This document shows positions 55,015 through 64,000 of a stretch of DNA of 64,000 bases, piece by piece; within the stretch, counting starts at the first letter, position 1, and each line of letters begins with the position of its first letter. Source of the stretch: Falsirhodobacter sp. alg1 (GTDB taxonomy: Bacteria; Pseudomonadota; Alphaproteobacteria; Rhodobacterales; Rhodobacteraceae). Under the pieces are notes generated by a model. It worked only from the letters and a program-made list of their open reading frames with translations. It ran no database searches and was not told the DNA's origin. The stretch lies in NCBI RefSeq assembly GCF_000739715.2, contig NZ_BBJC02000006.1, positions 62,001 to 126,000 of the forward strand. The letters are read 5' to 3'. Both the position numbers and the translations under genes were made by a program.

Positions 55015-55983
55015 ATGACTTACGAACCTGCCGAACCGATGCGCGCCGAACCGATGCGTGTCGTGGCGCTCTCCTCCACCTTCGATCTGGTGAATGTGTT
55101 TGCCAAGGTGCGCGATCCGCGTCTGGTGCTGCTGCGCCCCGAAGAGGTGGCGGACCCTATGGCGATCGATATGGCCCTGGCGTGGAAACCGCAGGATGAT
55201 GCGTTTGACCGGTTTCCCAATGTCCGGATGGTGCATTCCATTGCAGCGGGGGTGGACAGCATCGTGGGCTGCCCCAGCCTGCCCGCCGATGCGGTTGTGG
55301 CCCGTGTGCGGGATGATGCGCAGGCGATGATGATGGCCGGTTTCGCTGCGGCCCATGTGGTCTGGCACCACCGCCGCATGGCAGATCATACCCGCGCCCA
55401 GGCCGAGGGCCTGTGGGAACGCAGTTTCCGCCCGCCGATGTCCTCGGACGTGACGGTGGGAATTCTGGGGTTCGGTCTGATGGGGCGGGCCTGTGCGCGG
55501 GCGATCGCGGCACTGGGCTACCGCGTCATCGCGGCGCGCAATTCCGCGGGCGGAACCGCAGAGGGTGTGGAAATCCTGTCCGGCCCCTCGGCCATAAACG
55601 AGGTTGCGGCGCGGGCCGATATTCTGGTGAACGTGCTGCCCCTGACAGATGCCACGCGCGATATCCTGAATGCGGATCTGTTCGCGCGGATGCCGATGGG
55701 TGCGTCGCTGGTGCAGATCGGGCGGGGAGAGCAGCTGGTGGATGCCGACCTTCTGGCCGCGCTGGATGCGGGGCGCATCCGTTCGGCCACCCTGGATGTA
55801 TTCCGGCAGGAACCGCTGCCTGCGGGCCATCCGTACTGGACCCGCAAGGAGGTGCTGATGACCCCGCATAAGGCGTCCGATTCCAGCCATGGCGAGATCA
55901 TGCGGCAGCTTGTGGAAAACTGCGAGCTCTACCGGGCAGGCCAGCCACCGAAAGGGCGGGTTGATCGCGGCAACGGATATTAA
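55015..55983 (+). CDS. 2-hydroxyacid dehydrogenase, GhrA-like (glyoxylate/hydroxypyruvate reductase)
   Basis: A 322-aa NAD(P)-dependent D-2-hydroxyacid dehydrogenase of the GhrA subgroup. Rossmann motif VGILGFGLMGRACARAI; catalytic Arg-Glu-His set in IGRGEQLVDADLL (preceding helix), DVFRQEPLP and MTPHKAS. ATG 55015 has AAGGA 7 bases upstream. Stands alone between two regulator-linked loci. Confidence 0.88.
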   Translation: MTYEPAEPMRAEPMRVVALSSTFDLVNVFAKVRDPRLVLLRPEEVADPMAIDMALAWKPQDDAFDRFPNVRMVHSIAAGVDSIVGCPSLPADAVVARVRDDAQAMMMAGFAAAHVVWHHRRMADHTRAQAEGLWERSFRPPMSSDVTVGILGFGLMGRACARAIAALGYRVIAARNSAGGTAEGVEILSGPSAINEVAARADILVNVLPLTDATRDILNADLFARMPMGASLVQIGRGEQLVDADLLAALDAGRIRSATLDVFRQEPLPAGHPYWTRKEVLMTPHKASDSSHGEIMRQLVENCELYRAGQPPKGRVDRGNGY

Positions 55984-55998
55984 CAAGGACCCGGGGGC

Positions 55999-56016
55999 GG
56001 CACGTACCATCGTGCC
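55999..56016. terminator. Hairpin between convergent ghrA-like and argE-like genes
   Basis: GGCACG (55999-56004) pairs with CGTGCC (56011-56016), loop of 6, flanked by G and C runs that extend it. Between two converging stops. Confidence 0.4.
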
Positions 56017-56029
56017 CCCCGCCGCGTGA

Positions 56030-57196
56030 TCAGACCGGCGTTTCCGCCCAGTCCGTCAGTTTCCTCAGGAACAGATCGCATTGATCCAGTTGTGATTGTT
56101 CGATGAATTCATCAGGCTTATGCGCCTGTGTGATGGATCCCGGCCCGCAGATCACGGTGGGCACGCCCAGCATTTCGTGAAAACGCCCACCCTCCGTGCC
56201 GTAGGCCACCTTGGAATGGCTGTTGCTGCCGACAAAGCCCTTCATGCGCGTGACCATGTCGGATTCGGGGGGCGTATCCAGCCCCGGAAACTGGGCGTAA
56301 ACCTCGATATCGATGCCGGTATCAGGATCGATGCTGTGCATCATCGGCTCCAGCTGGGTCCGGGCGTAATCGCACAATTCCTGCACGAATGCATCGGCAT
56401 CCTCGGAAGGCAGCACCCGGAACTCGCAATTGACCGTGCACCGTTCGGGCACGATGTTGAGGGCGGTGCCGCCGTGCATGGTGCCGGTATGGGCGGTGCT
56501 ATGGGTGATGTCGTAATCGGCGTCGCGCAGGCCTTCGGTGGCCATGCGTTGGGCAATCTCCTGCATCTTTACCACCAGCAGCGCGGCATAGTTCACCGCG
56601 TTCACCCCCAATGGCGCCAGCGACGAATGGCAGCTGCGGCCCCGGACCGTCACCATCATGGACCGTTTTGCCTTGTGCCCGATCACCACCTGCATCGACG
56701 TGGGTTCACCGACGACGCAGAGCGCGGGCTTCAGCTGTTCGGCCTGCAACATCTCCAGCAGGCCGATGACGCCCAGGCAGCCGACCTCCTCATCATAGGA
56801 AAAGGCCAGATGGACAGGGCGGTGCAGCTTGCGGCGGACAAGATCGGGAACGGCAGCCAGTGCGCAGGCCAGAAAGCCCTTCATGTCGCATGATCCGCGC
56901 CCGTAAAGCCGGCCCTCCCGCGCGTCCAGCACGAACGGATCGCTTGCCCAGTTCTGGTTGTCCACGGGCACCGTATCGGTATGGCCGGACAGGATGATAC
57001 CGGGTCGGTCAGCGGGGCCGATGGTTGCCCAGAGGTTCGCCTTCTGGCCCGTGCTGTCCATGACCAGCTGGCTGTCCACACCATGAGAGGCCAGGTACTC
57101 CCGGACAAAATCCATCAGGGGCAGGTTCGAATTGCGGCTTGTCGTATCGAAGGCGATGAGCTGGGCAAGAATGTCACGGCTGGTCGAGGGGGGCAT
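56030..57196 (-). CDS. argE: Acetylornithine deacetylase-like M20 peptidase
   Basis: A 388-aa zinc hydrolase of the ArgE/DapE group that deacylates N-acyl amino acids. Metal ligands: His in LSGHTDTVPV, Asp in GRGSCDMKGF, Glu pair in YDEEVGCLG, Glu in GEPTSM, and His in the C-terminal CGPGSITQAHKPDE. The dimerisation domain has GRSCHSSLAPLGVNAV. It follows the LysR gene by 10 bases on the same strand. In this context it may act on imported acyl amino acids or dipeptides rather than in arginine synthesis. Confidence 0.88.
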   Translation of the reverse strand: MPPSTSRDILAQLIAFDTTSRNSNLPLMDFVREYLASHGVDSQLVMDSTGQKANLWATIGPADRPGIILSGHTDTVPVDNQNWASDPFVLDAREGRLYGRGSCDMKGFLACALAAVPDLVRRKLHRPVHLAFSYDEEVGCLGVIGLLEMLQAEQLKPALCVVGEPTSMQVVIGHKAKRSMMVTVRGRSCHSSLAPLGVNAVNYAALLVVKMQEIAQRMATEGLRDADYDITHSTAHTGTMHGGTALNIVPERCTVNCEFRVLPSEDADAFVQELCDYARTQLEPMMHSIDPDTGIDIEVYAQFPGLDTPPESDMVTRMKGFVGSNSHSKVAYGTEGGRFHEMLGVPTVICGPGSITQAHKPDEFIEQSQLDQCDLFLRKLTDWAETPV

Positions 57197-57206
57197 CGGT
57201 GGTCCT

Positions 57207-58166
57207 TTATCGGGTTTGCAGGGGCGGCAGCGGATAGGTTTCGCGATCGATGCCGGAACGGATGAACTGCATGAACGACAGCGTCGCGGCCGAGGGTGCG
57301 CGGGACGCGGGCATCAGAAAGCTGGTGGTGTAGGTGATGGCAGGCAGGAAGGGACGCATCACGATCTGGTCGCCCATCTGGTGCACGAGCGGAAAGGGGT
57401 TCAGCAGCGATACCCCCACGCCCTCGCGCACGAACTCGGACACGGATACGTTGGTGGAGGCCTCCATCACCCGGTTCAGCGCCACCCCCGCGCGATCAAA
57501 CAGCCTGTCGATCACGGCCCGCCCCGAATGGCGGCGGGACAGGGCGATGAAGGGTTCGTTCCGCAGATCCTCGGGCCGAATCACATCAAGGGATGCAAAC
57601 CGGTGATGCTTAGGAAATATGCAGATCGCCTGCGTTTCCAGCAACGGCTCTATCTGGATGCCATCATGTGATACGGCGCTGTCGGTTATGCCTACGTCCA
57701 CATGCCCCTCGGCAATTCCGGCATAAAGGCTGTCGCTGGCCAGCACGTCGAAGCTGATATGCAGACCCGGATTCCGGCGATTGAAGGCTGCGATCCGGGC
57801 AGGCAGGAAGCGATGCGCAATGGTGGGTGGCGCCACGATGGAAAGGCGCCCGGCAAGTGATTTCGGCGGCTCTGACGAATGGTTCGCGATGCGGGCCAAA
57901 GTGTCGAAGACCGACGTCAATTGTTCGTTGATGGACAGGGCTTCGACGGTTGGCACCAGCCGCCCCCCTTCACGCCGGAACAGCTGAAATCCCAGACGGT
58001 CCTCCAGCTGTGTCAGCCGACGGCTGACCGCGGATTGCGAGATGTTCAGACGGCGTGCGGCATTGATGGATGTGCCCGCCGCCACGATGGCCTGCAGCAC
58101 CTCCAATTCCCGTAACGTGATGCCTGCGCGACGGTCTTCGCCATCGGCGGGGCTGACAGGTTCCAT
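57207..58166 (-). CDS. LysR family transcriptional regulator
   Basis: A 319-aa LTTR. The HTH is at about residues 16-75 (LRELEVLQAIVAAGTSINAARRLNISQSAVSRRLTQLEDRLG) followed by a two-lobed effector domain. It is divergent from the Dpp-type importer operon and upstream of the argE-like gene, so it likely controls both. The 139-base gap to the importer start should hold its operator. Confidence 0.92.
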   Translation of the reverse strand: MEPVSPADGEDRRAGITLRELEVLQAIVAAGTSINAARRLNISQSAVSRRLTQLEDRLGFQLFRREGGRLVPTVEALSINEQLTSVFDTLARIANHSSEPPKSLAGRLSIVAPPTIAHRFLPARIAAFNRRNPGLHISFDVLASDSLYAGIAEGHVDVGITDSAVSHDGIQIEPLLETQAICIFPKHHRFASLDVIRPEDLRNEPFIALSRRHSGRAVIDRLFDRAGVALNRVMEASTNVSVSEFVREGVGVSLLNPFPLVHQMGDQIVMRPFLPAITYTTSFLMPASRAPSAATLSFMQFIRSGIDRETYPLPPLQTR

Positions 58167-58305
58167 GCTAACCTATGAGAAAAACGCATTGATATTTTGT
58201 ATTGACTTCTCTTTATCGCATAATAGCGTGACTGCCAAGCTGGATTGCAGCAGCAGGGATCAACCCCGAAGCAATCGTTCAGAATATCTGCAACAGGGAA
58301 AACGG

Positions 58306-59916
58306 ATGATGAAAGCAAACAGACTGTCGCTTGCCGTCGGGCTGCTCGTGGCCGGCATGGCCCCCGTCGCCGCACAGGAACTGTCGATTGGCCTCAAATC
58401 CGAGGCCACGTCGATGGACCCGCAGTTCCACAACCTTGCGACCAACACTCAGGTCAACAAGAACATCTTTGAATCGCTGACGACGCAAAGCTCTGTCCAG
58501 AAGATCACCCCCGGTCTGGCCGAAAGCTGGGAAGCGGTGGATGATACGACGTGGCGCTTCAAGCTGCGCCAAGGGGTGAAGTTCCACAACGGCAGCGATT
58601 TCACGGCGCGCGATGTGATCTATTCCTTCTGCCGCGTTCCGCTGGTGCAGAATTCACCTTCCTCCTACACGATCTATACCGGCGACATCGCGGATATGGA
58701 GGCCGAGGACGACCATACGCTGCTGATCCGCACGGTTGACAAGAATCCGCTGCTGCCCGTGAACCTGTGGCCGCTTGCCATCGTATCGGCCGATGCCCTG
58801 GGTGCCGAGGATACGGTCACCTACGGCCCCGAAGGTACCTGCGAGGGTATGGGCGAGGTGCCGCAGGCGCCCGCGTTCAACGACCCGGACATTGCGGTGG
58901 GCACCGGCCCCTACAAGCTGGAAAATTACACCCGCGGGGCCGAGCTGGTCCTGTCGCGGTTCGATGATTACTGGGGCGGAACGCCGGATTGGGAACGTGT
59001 CGTGATGCGACCGATCACCAGCAACGGCCCCCGTGTTGCGGCCCTGCTGGCAGGCGACGTTGACATGATTGAATCGCCGCCCATTCAGGATATCTCGCGC
59101 ATCGATGATGCCGGGTTCAACATTGTCGATGCCCTGTCGAACCGCGTCATCTATCTGCACCTGCAGCAGCTTGCGGATGCGCCGGGGATCGGCGGCACCG
59201 ACGGCAAGAACCCCCTGATGGACAAACGTGTCCGCGAAGCGATCTCGCTGTCGATCAACCGCGACGCCATCGCGGAGCGTATCATGGGCGGCTATGCCGA
59301 ACCTGCGGGCGAACTGCTGCCCCCGCCGATGTTCGGCACATCCGGCCGTGCGGTGGACCCCTATGACCCCGAGCGGGCCAAGGAACTGCTGGCCGAGGCA
59401 GGTTACCCCGACGGGTTCACCCTCAATCTCGGAACGCCGAACGATCGCTACATCAACGACGAACAGGTGGCGCAGGCCGTGGCGCAGATGATGGCGCGCA
59501 TCGGCATCAACACCACCGTGGATGCCACCACTGCCAGCCAGTTCTTCAGCCGCCGCAATGCGCTGGAATTCCCCATCTACATGGCGGGCTGGGGTGCCGC
59601 ATCGGGTGAGATGTCTTCTCCGCTGAAGGCGCTGGTTGCGACATTCGACGCCGACACCGGCATGGGGGCCACGAACGCGGGCCGCTATTCCAACCCCGAG
59701 ATGGACAAGGTCCTGATCGAGGCGATGTCGACGATCGACGAAGGTCAGCGTGACGAGTTGCTGCAAAAGGCCGAGACCATCGCCCTTGATGATTACGGCA
59801 TCATCCCGCTGCATTACGAACAGACCGTCTGGGCCATGAAACCCGAACTGACCTACGAGCCGCGCATGGACCAATACACCATGGCCCGCGAGGTCAAGCC
59901 CACCACCACCGAGTGA
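58306..59916 (+). CDS. Dipeptide/oligopeptide ABC binding protein (family 5)
   Basis: A 536-aa extracellular solute-binding protein. Signal peptide residues 1-24 (MMKANRLSLAVGLLVAGMAPVAAQ). Family-5 features: SMDPQFHNLATNTQVNKNIFESL, WRFKLRQGVKFHNGSDFTARDV, and DKRVREAISLSINRDAI. ATG 58306 was chosen from the signal peptide and the AGGG upstream; the frame is open much further without ribosome sites. First gene of a Dpp-type operon ending in an AbgB-like hydrolase. Confidence 0.93.
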   Translation: MMKANRLSLAVGLLVAGMAPVAAQELSIGLKSEATSMDPQFHNLATNTQVNKNIFESLTTQSSVQKITPGLAESWEAVDDTTWRFKLRQGVKFHNGSDFTARDVIYSFCRVPLVQNSPSSYTIYTGDIADMEAEDDHTLLIRTVDKNPLLPVNLWPLAIVSADALGAEDTVTYGPEGTCEGMGEVPQAPAFNDPDIAVGTGPYKLENYTRGAELVLSRFDDYWGGTPDWERVVMRPITSNGPRVAALLAGDVDMIESPPIQDISRIDDAGFNIVDALSNRVIYLHLQQLADAPGIGGTDGKNPLMDKRVREAISLSINRDAIAERIMGGYAEPAGELLPPPMFGTSGRAVDPYDPERAKELLAEAGYPDGFTLNLGTPNDRYINDEQVAQAVAQMMARIGINTTVDATTASQFFSRRNALEFPIYMAGWGAASGEMSSPLKALVATFDADTGMGATNAGRYSNPEMDKVLIEAMSTIDEGQRDELLQKAETIALDDYGIIPLHYEQTVWAMKPELTYEPRMDQYTMAREVKPTTTE

Positions 59917-59924
59917 TCCGGTTT

Positions 59925-59955
59925 TCCGGCATCCGTCCGTGGGACGGGTGCCGGA
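59925..59955 (+). terminator. 14-bp hairpin after the peptide-binding-protein gene
   Basis: Arms at 59925-59938 and 59942-59955 (TCCGGCATCCGTCC against GGACGGGTGCCGGA) pair fully with one G-U and a 3-base loop. The permease starts 35 bases later, so this most likely reduces downstream expression or stabilises the binding-protein mRNA. Confidence 0.6.
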
Positions 59956-59989
59956 GTTTCGCTGACTTCCGGCCCACAAGGACCCTTTC

Positions 59990-60967
59990 ATGATTGTCTA
60001 TCTCGTTCGCCGTCTGGGGCAGAGCATCCTCGCGATCATCGCGATGGCCGTGCTGGTTTTTGCCGGCGTCTATTTCATCGGCAACCCCGTCGATGTGCTG
60101 ATCAACCCCGAGGCCACCCAAGCGGAAATCCTTGCCACCACCCAACGCCTCGGGCTGGACAAGCCGCTGTACGAGCAGTTCGGAATATTCATCTGGAATG
60201 CGCTGCACGGCGATCTTGGCACGTCATTCGTCTATGGCCGCCCCGCGCTTGAAATCATTCTGGAGCGTCTGCCCGCCACGATGGAGCTGGCGGTGGTGGC
60301 GCTGATCCTGTCGGTAGGGATTGGCATTCCGCTGGGGATCTGGGCCGGGCTGCGTCCGAACAGCCTGTCCGGAAAGACGATCATGGGGGGCTCCATTCTG
60401 GGCTTCTCGCTGCCGAATTTCTGGCAAGGGATGCTGCTGATCCTGATTTTCGCGGTGCTGTTGGGCTGGTTGCCGGCCGGTGGCCGCGGGGAAACGCGCG
60501 CGTTTCTGGGCATGCAGGTCAGCTTTCTGACGTGGGACGGGCTGAGCCATCTGCTTCTGCCCGCCATCAATCTGGCGCTGTTCAAGATGTCGCTGATCAT
60601 CCGCCTGACACGGGCGAACACGCGTGAGGTCTGCCTGCAGGATTACGTGAAGTTTGCGCGTGCCAAAGGGCTGGCGGGCCGCCGCATCGTTCTGGTGCAT
60701 GTGCTGAAGAACATCATGATCCCCGTCGTCACGATCATCGGGCTGGAGCTCGGCTCCATGATCGCCTTTGCCATCGTCACCGAAACGGTCTTTGCATGGC
60801 CCGGCATGGGCAAGCTGCTGATCGACAGCATCAACCTGCTGGATCGTCCGGTCATCGTTGCCTACCTCATGCTGACGGTGCTGATCATTGTCAGCATCAA
60901 CCTGATGGTAGACGTCATTTATTCCCTGCTGGATCCCCGCATCCGCCTATCGGAGATGAAAGGTTGA
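59990..60967 (+). CDS. Peptide ABC transporter permease (DppB type)
   Basis: A 325-aa permease. It starts MIVYLVRRLGQSILAIIAMAV, with GLDKPLYEQFGIFIWNALHGDLGTSF typical of DppB/OppB. The EAA loop is DYVKFARAKGLAGRRIVLVHVLKNIMIPV. The stop overlaps the next permease start as TTGA. Confidence 0.93.
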   Translation: MIVYLVRRLGQSILAIIAMAVLVFAGVYFIGNPVDVLINPEATQAEILATTQRLGLDKPLYEQFGIFIWNALHGDLGTSFVYGRPALEIILERLPATMELAVVALILSVGIGIPLGIWAGLRPNSLSGKTIMGGSILGFSLPNFWQGMLLILIFAVLLGWLPAGGRGETRAFLGMQVSFLTWDGLSHLLLPAINLALFKMSLIIRLTRANTREVCLQDYVKFARAKGLAGRRIVLVHVLKNIMIPVVTIIGLELGSMIAFAIVTETVFAWPGMGKLLIDSINLLDRPVIVAYLMLTVLIIVSINLMVDVIYSLLDPRIRLSEMKG

Positions 60968-61872
60968 CCCTCAGCACCTCCAACACCCCCGTTCGTATCG
61001 ACAGCCCCGGGCGTCGTATCGTCAAGCAGTTCATTGAGGATCCGGTTGCCGTTGTCGGTCTGGTGCTGTTCGTTCTGGTGGCGCTGATCGCCGTGGCCGC
61101 GCCATGGATCGCCCCGCAGAACCCCTATGATCTGGCCCAGCTTGATATCATGGACAGCTCTCTGGCGCCGGGTGAATCCAATTTCATGACCGGACAGATC
61201 TATTGGCTGGGAACCGACCAGCAGGGCCGCGACATGCTTTCGGCCATCATGTACGGCCTGCGGATCAGCCTGCTGGTCGCATCCATCTCCTTGGGGTTGG
61301 CCATCACGATCGGCACGATCGTCGGGGTGGCTGCCGCCTATTTCGGCGGGCGGCTGGACAGTTTCGTCATGCGGGTGGTCGATCTGCAGCTGTCCTTTCC
61401 CGCCATCCTGATCGCGCTGATCCTGCTGGCCCTTCTGGGGCGCGGGGTGGACAAGGTGATCCTTGCGCTGGTGATCGTGCAATGGGCCTATTATGCGCGC
61501 ACGGTCCGCAGCTCGGCCATTGTTGAACGCCGCAAGGATTACATCGATGCCGCGCGTTGCCTTGCGCTGTCGGACCGCAGGATCATGTTCCGCCACCTGC
61601 TGCCGAACTGCTTGCCGCCGCTGATCGTGGTGGCAACCGTACAGATCGCACAGGCCATCGCGCTGGAGGCGACGCTGTCCTTTCTGGGTGTGGGTGTGCC
61701 GATCACCGAACCGTCGCTGGGGCTGCTGATCGCCAATGGCTACGATTACCTTTTGTCGGGCGTTTACTGGATCAGCCTGTTTCCCGGCATTGCGCTGGTG
61801 GTGACGATCGTTGCCATCAATCTGGTGGGTGACCGCCTTCGCGATGTTCTGAACCCGAGGTTGCAGAAATGA
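60964..61872 (+). CDS. Peptide ABC transporter permease (DppC type)
   Basis: A 302-aa permease. The start is proposed as TTG 60964, which overlaps the dppB-type stop (TTGA) and follows GAAAGG. It gives the usual DppC N-terminus (RRIVKQFIEDPVAVVGLVLFVLVALIAVAAPWIAP). The hallmarks WLGTDQQGRDMLSAIMYGLRISL and the EAA loop DYIDAARCLALSDRRIMFRHLLPN are present. Confidence 0.92.
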   Translation: MTLSTSNTPVRIDSPGRRIVKQFIEDPVAVVGLVLFVLVALIAVAAPWIAPQNPYDLAQLDIMDSSLAPGESNFMTGQIYWLGTDQQGRDMLSAIMYGLRISLLVASISLGLAITIGTIVGVAAAYFGGRLDSFVMRVVDLQLSFPAILIALILLALLGRGVDKVILALVIVQWAYYARTVRSSAIVERRKDYIDAARCLALSDRRIMFRHLLPNCLPPLIVVATVQIAQAIALEATLSFLGVGVPITEPSLGLLIANGYDYLLSGVYWISLFPGIALVVTIVAINLVGDRLRDVLNPRLQK

Positions 61873-62855
61873 ATCCACTTCTTCAAGTCACGGATCTGCA
61901 GACGCATTTCTTCACCCGCGATGGTGTGGCCAAGGCGGTCGATGGCGTCAGCTTTACCCTTGAAAAAGGGCAGGTGCTGGGCCTGGTGGGGGAATCCGGC
62001 TCCGGCAAATCGGTCACCGGATTCTCCATTCTGGGGCTGGTGGACCCGCCGGGCCGGATTACGGGCGGCCAGATCCTGTTTGACGGCACCGATCTGGTGG
62101 CGGGGGGCGAACCCGCGCTGCGGCACCTTCGTGGCAAGCGGATCGCTATGATCTTTCAGGATCCGATGATGACGCTCAATCCCGTGCTGCGGATCGACAC
62201 GCAGATGGTCGAAACCGTCCGCGCGCATGAGGATGTGTCCCATGCCGAGGCGCTGCGCCGCGCGCGGGAGGCCCTGGTTCAGGTGGGCATCTCACCACCG
62301 GACGAGCGGTTGAAGAGCTATCCGCACCAGTTCTCGGGGGGGATGCGCCAGCGTGTCGCCATTGCCATCGCATTGCTGCACAAGCCCGATCTGATCATCG
62401 CGGATGAACCGACGACTGCACTGGATGTGACCATTCAGGCCCAGATCCTGTCGGAATTGCAGACGCTTTGTGCCACGTCCGGCACCGCGCTGATCTGGAT
62501 CACCCATGATCTGGCCGTCGTGTCCGGTCTGGCCGACCGTCTGGCCGTGATGTACGCGGGCCGGATCATCGAGGAGGGGCCGACCGCAGAGGTGATTGCC
62601 CGGCCGCGCCATCCCTATACGCGCGGCCTGATCGACAGTGTGCCGCGGGGCAAACGCCACGGCGCGATGCTGACGCAGATCAAGGGGATGACCCCCTCGC
62701 TTCTGAAGCTGCCAAAAGGCTGCAAGTTCATGCCACGCTGCCCGCGCGCCGATCGCGTGTGCGAGGCTGAACCCTCGCTTGTGCCCCTGACCTCCGAACG
62801 GAGCGTGCGCTGTTTCCACCCACATGATGATGCCGAAGAGGTTCTTCAGCCGTGA
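61869..62855 (+). CDS. Peptide ABC transporter ATPase (DppD type)
   Basis: A 328-aa ATPase with Walker [10 protein letters not shown] near residues 38-46, signature FSGGMRQR, and Walker [13 protein letters not shown]. The C-terminal oligopeptide/dipeptide motif has [15 protein letters not shown]. Four-base overlap (ATGA) with the upstream permease and GTGA with the next ATPase. Confidence 0.93.
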   Translation: MNPLLQVTDLQTHFFTRDGVAKAVDGVSFTLEKGQVLGLVGESGSGKSVTGFSILGLVDPPGRITGGQILFDGTDLVAGGEPALRHLRGKRIAMIFQDPMMTLNPVLRIDTQMVETVRAHEDVSHAEALRRAREALVQVGISPPDERLKSYPHQFSGGMRQRVAIAIALLHKPDLIIADEPTTALDVTIQAQILSELQTLCATSGTALIWITHDLAVVSGLADRLAVMYAGRIIEEGPTAEVIARPRHPYTRGLIDSVPRGKRHGAMLTQIKGMTPSLLKLPKGCKFMPRCPRADRVCEAEPSLVPLTSERSVRCFHPHDDAEEVLQP

Positions 62856-63856
62856 CCGAAGACTGTATTCTCAAGATCGACGGCGTGACCAAGCGCTTCT
62901 CCAACGATCTGGACATTGCCGAAAGGACCGCCCGCAAACTGGGGGCAAAGATCGAACCCGTGACGGTCCATGCCGTGGACGGCATCACGCTGGATGTCCG
63001 CAAGGGCGAGGTTCTGGGCCTTGTGGGGGAATCCGGCTGCGGCAAATCCACACTGGGCCGGATGGTGGCGGGGCTGACCCCGCCGACAGACGGCCGGATC
63101 CTGTACAAGGGGCAAAATGTTGCCGAACTGAAGGGGACTGCCGCACGGGATGCCGCGCTGCGGATCCAGATGATATTCCAGGATCCGATGTCCTCGCTGA
63201 ACCCCCGTTTGCAGGTGCGTGACATCATCGGCGAGGCGCCGCGTGTCCACGGCATTGTGGGGCGCCGGGAAATGGCGGGCTATGTCGAGGATATCCTTGC
63301 GCAGGTCGGTCTGGACCCGAGCACCGGCAAACGCTATCCGCACCAGTTTTCCGGTGGACAGCGGGCGCGCGTGGGAATTGCGCGGGCATTGGCGGTCAAG
63401 CCCGATTTTCTGGTGTGTGATGAATCGGTGGCGGCGCTGGATGTGTCCATTCAGGCGCAGGTGCTGAACCTGTTCGTCAAGCTGCGGCAGGATTTCGATC
63501 TGACCTACATGTTCGTCAGCCATGATCTGGGCGTGGTGGAACATATCTCGGACCGGATTGCAGTGATGTATCTGGGCCGTCTGGTGGAACTGGGCGATGC
63601 CGAGGATCTGATCGCGCGGCCGAACCACCCCTATACGCAGGCGCTGGTCAGCCAGATCCCGACGTTCGAGACCGGCAAGAAGACCTATCAGGCGATCAAG
63701 GGGGAAATACCGTCGCCCATGAACCCACCGCCGGGCTGCCATTTCCATCCGCGCTGCCCCTTTGCCCACGACCGTTGCCGGTCCGAGGTGCCCGTATTGA
63801 AACAGGTTGCCGCCGGCCGGATGTCGGCCTGCCATCTGAACGACAGCGCAGCCTGA
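62852..63856 (+). CDS. Peptide ABC transporter ATPase (DppF type)
   Basis: A 334-aa ATPase, GTG start overlapping the preceding stop. Walker A VGESGCGKST is near residues 57-66, Q-loop FQDPMSSLNPRLQV, signature FSGGQRAR, and Walker B FLVCDESVAALDV (Ser replaces the usual Pro after Glu). The C-terminal cysteine motif is CHFHPRCPFAHDRC. Heterodimer partner of the DppD-type ATPase. Confidence 0.93.
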   Translation: MTEDCILKIDGVTKRFSNDLDIAERTARKLGAKIEPVTVHAVDGITLDVRKGEVLGLVGESGCGKSTLGRMVAGLTPPTDGRILYKGQNVAELKGTAARDAALRIQMIFQDPMSSLNPRLQVRDIIGEAPRVHGIVGRREMAGYVEDILAQVGLDPSTGKRYPHQFSGGQRARVGIARALAVKPDFLVCDESVAALDVSIQAQVLNLFVKLRQDFDLTYMFVSHDLGVVEHISDRIAVMYLGRLVELGDAEDLIARPNHPYTQALVSQIPTFETGKKTYQAIKGEIPSPMNPPPGCHFHPRCPFAHDRCRSEVPVLKQVAAGRMSACHLNDSAA

Positions 63857-63887
63857 CCACTGCCATTACCCCCCTAGGAGATTTCCA

Positions 63888-64000
63888 ATGCGAAATGACA
63901 ACCCGATCTGGTCCTATGTCGATGCGAAAGGAGAGGAGTTCTGCGGACTGGCCGACCGCGTTTTCGATACGCCCGAACTGGCCTATGGCGAAAAGGAAAG
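63888..64000 (+). CDS. M20 amidohydrolase, AbgB-like (start only)
   Basis: The first 37 residues are visible: NPIWSYVDAKGEEF and DRVFDTPELAYGEKE match the N-terminus of aminobenzoyl-glutamate utilisation protein B and related M20 dipeptidases. ATG 63888 has TAGGAG 7 bases upstream. It runs off the right edge. Operon partner of the peptide importer, presumably cleaving the imported dipeptide-like substrate. Confidence 0.75.
   Translation, partial: MRNDNPIWSYVDAKGEEFCGLADRVFDTPELAYGEKE

Noticed and set aside
58202-58226. TTGACT with nearby TAATAG before the peptide-importer operon
   Set aside because: Spacing between the boxes is about 13 bases, too short for a sigma-70 promoter.
1-64000. CRISPR arrays, tRNA, rRNA or intact insertion sequences
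   Set aside because: No regularly spaced repeats, cloverleaf-like genes, or transposase frames with terminal repeats were found on reading the window.

Overview
The window reads as a secondary replicon (plasmid or chromid) of an alphaproteobacterium, most likely Rhodobacterales. The main evidence is a complete repA-repB-repC cassette at 33.4-36.8 kb with two identical 16-bp parS palindromes and a small antisense RNA locus. The high-GC coding and the dense set of ABC importers, ROK regulators and FAD oxidoreductases fit the same lineage. No rRNA, tRNA, CRISPR array or intact insertion sequence was seen.

Left part (1-31.7 kb): amino-sugar and sulfated-sugar catabolism. A minus-strand operon carries a ROK regulator, an SsuABC/TauABC-type importer and a sulfatase without signal peptide that runs off the left edge (1-5261). 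Divergent from it are a second ROK regulator and a FucP-like sugar symporter (5654-8145). Next is a Tat-exported three-subunit FAD dehydrogenase with a triheme cytochrome c, followed by an ABM-VOC fusion and an EthD protein (8489-13469). nagB (13696) is followed by a regulator that joins an RpiR-type helix-turn-helix to a DeoR-type sugar-phosphate sensor. A long minus-strand run (29520 down to 15408) encodes a CutC-family protein, a Gfo/Idh/MocA protein, a CUT1 sugar ABC importer, a cytoplasmic GH20 hexosaminidase, a frameshifted MlrC-like gene, agaS, a ROK sugar kinase, an AgaZ/GatZ-family protein and nagA/agaA. Divergent from cutC is a GH123 (DUF4091) beta-N-acetylgalactosaminidase-like protein. 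Together these predict import of small GalNAc/GlcNAc-containing, possibly sulfated, glycans, cytoplasmic cleavage, and conversion to tagatose-6-phosphate or fructose-6-phosphate.

Middle (31.8-43.2 kb): an FAD oxidoreductase, then the replication/partition region repC, ctRNA, repB, repA. An autoregulated hipBA toxin-antitoxin pair follows, with three operators spaced exactly 49 bp apart, and then an RND efflux pump with its adaptor.

Right part (43.7-64 kb): nitrogen-compound use. There is a polyamine/amide locus (PuuB-like oxidase, PuuA-like synthetase, GntR regulator, amidase, PotABCD-like importer), a short ABC-ATPase relic, an HxlR regulator divergent from a zinc-type alcohol dehydrogenase, and a GhrA-like hydroxyacid dehydrogenase. 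It ends with a peptide/acyl-amino-acid locus: LysR and ArgE facing a Dpp-type importer and the start of an AbgB-like M20 amidohydrolase at the right edge.

Two genes (mlrC-like and repB) each appear to lack one base in a G run. These are either recent lesions or sequence errors and should be checked.
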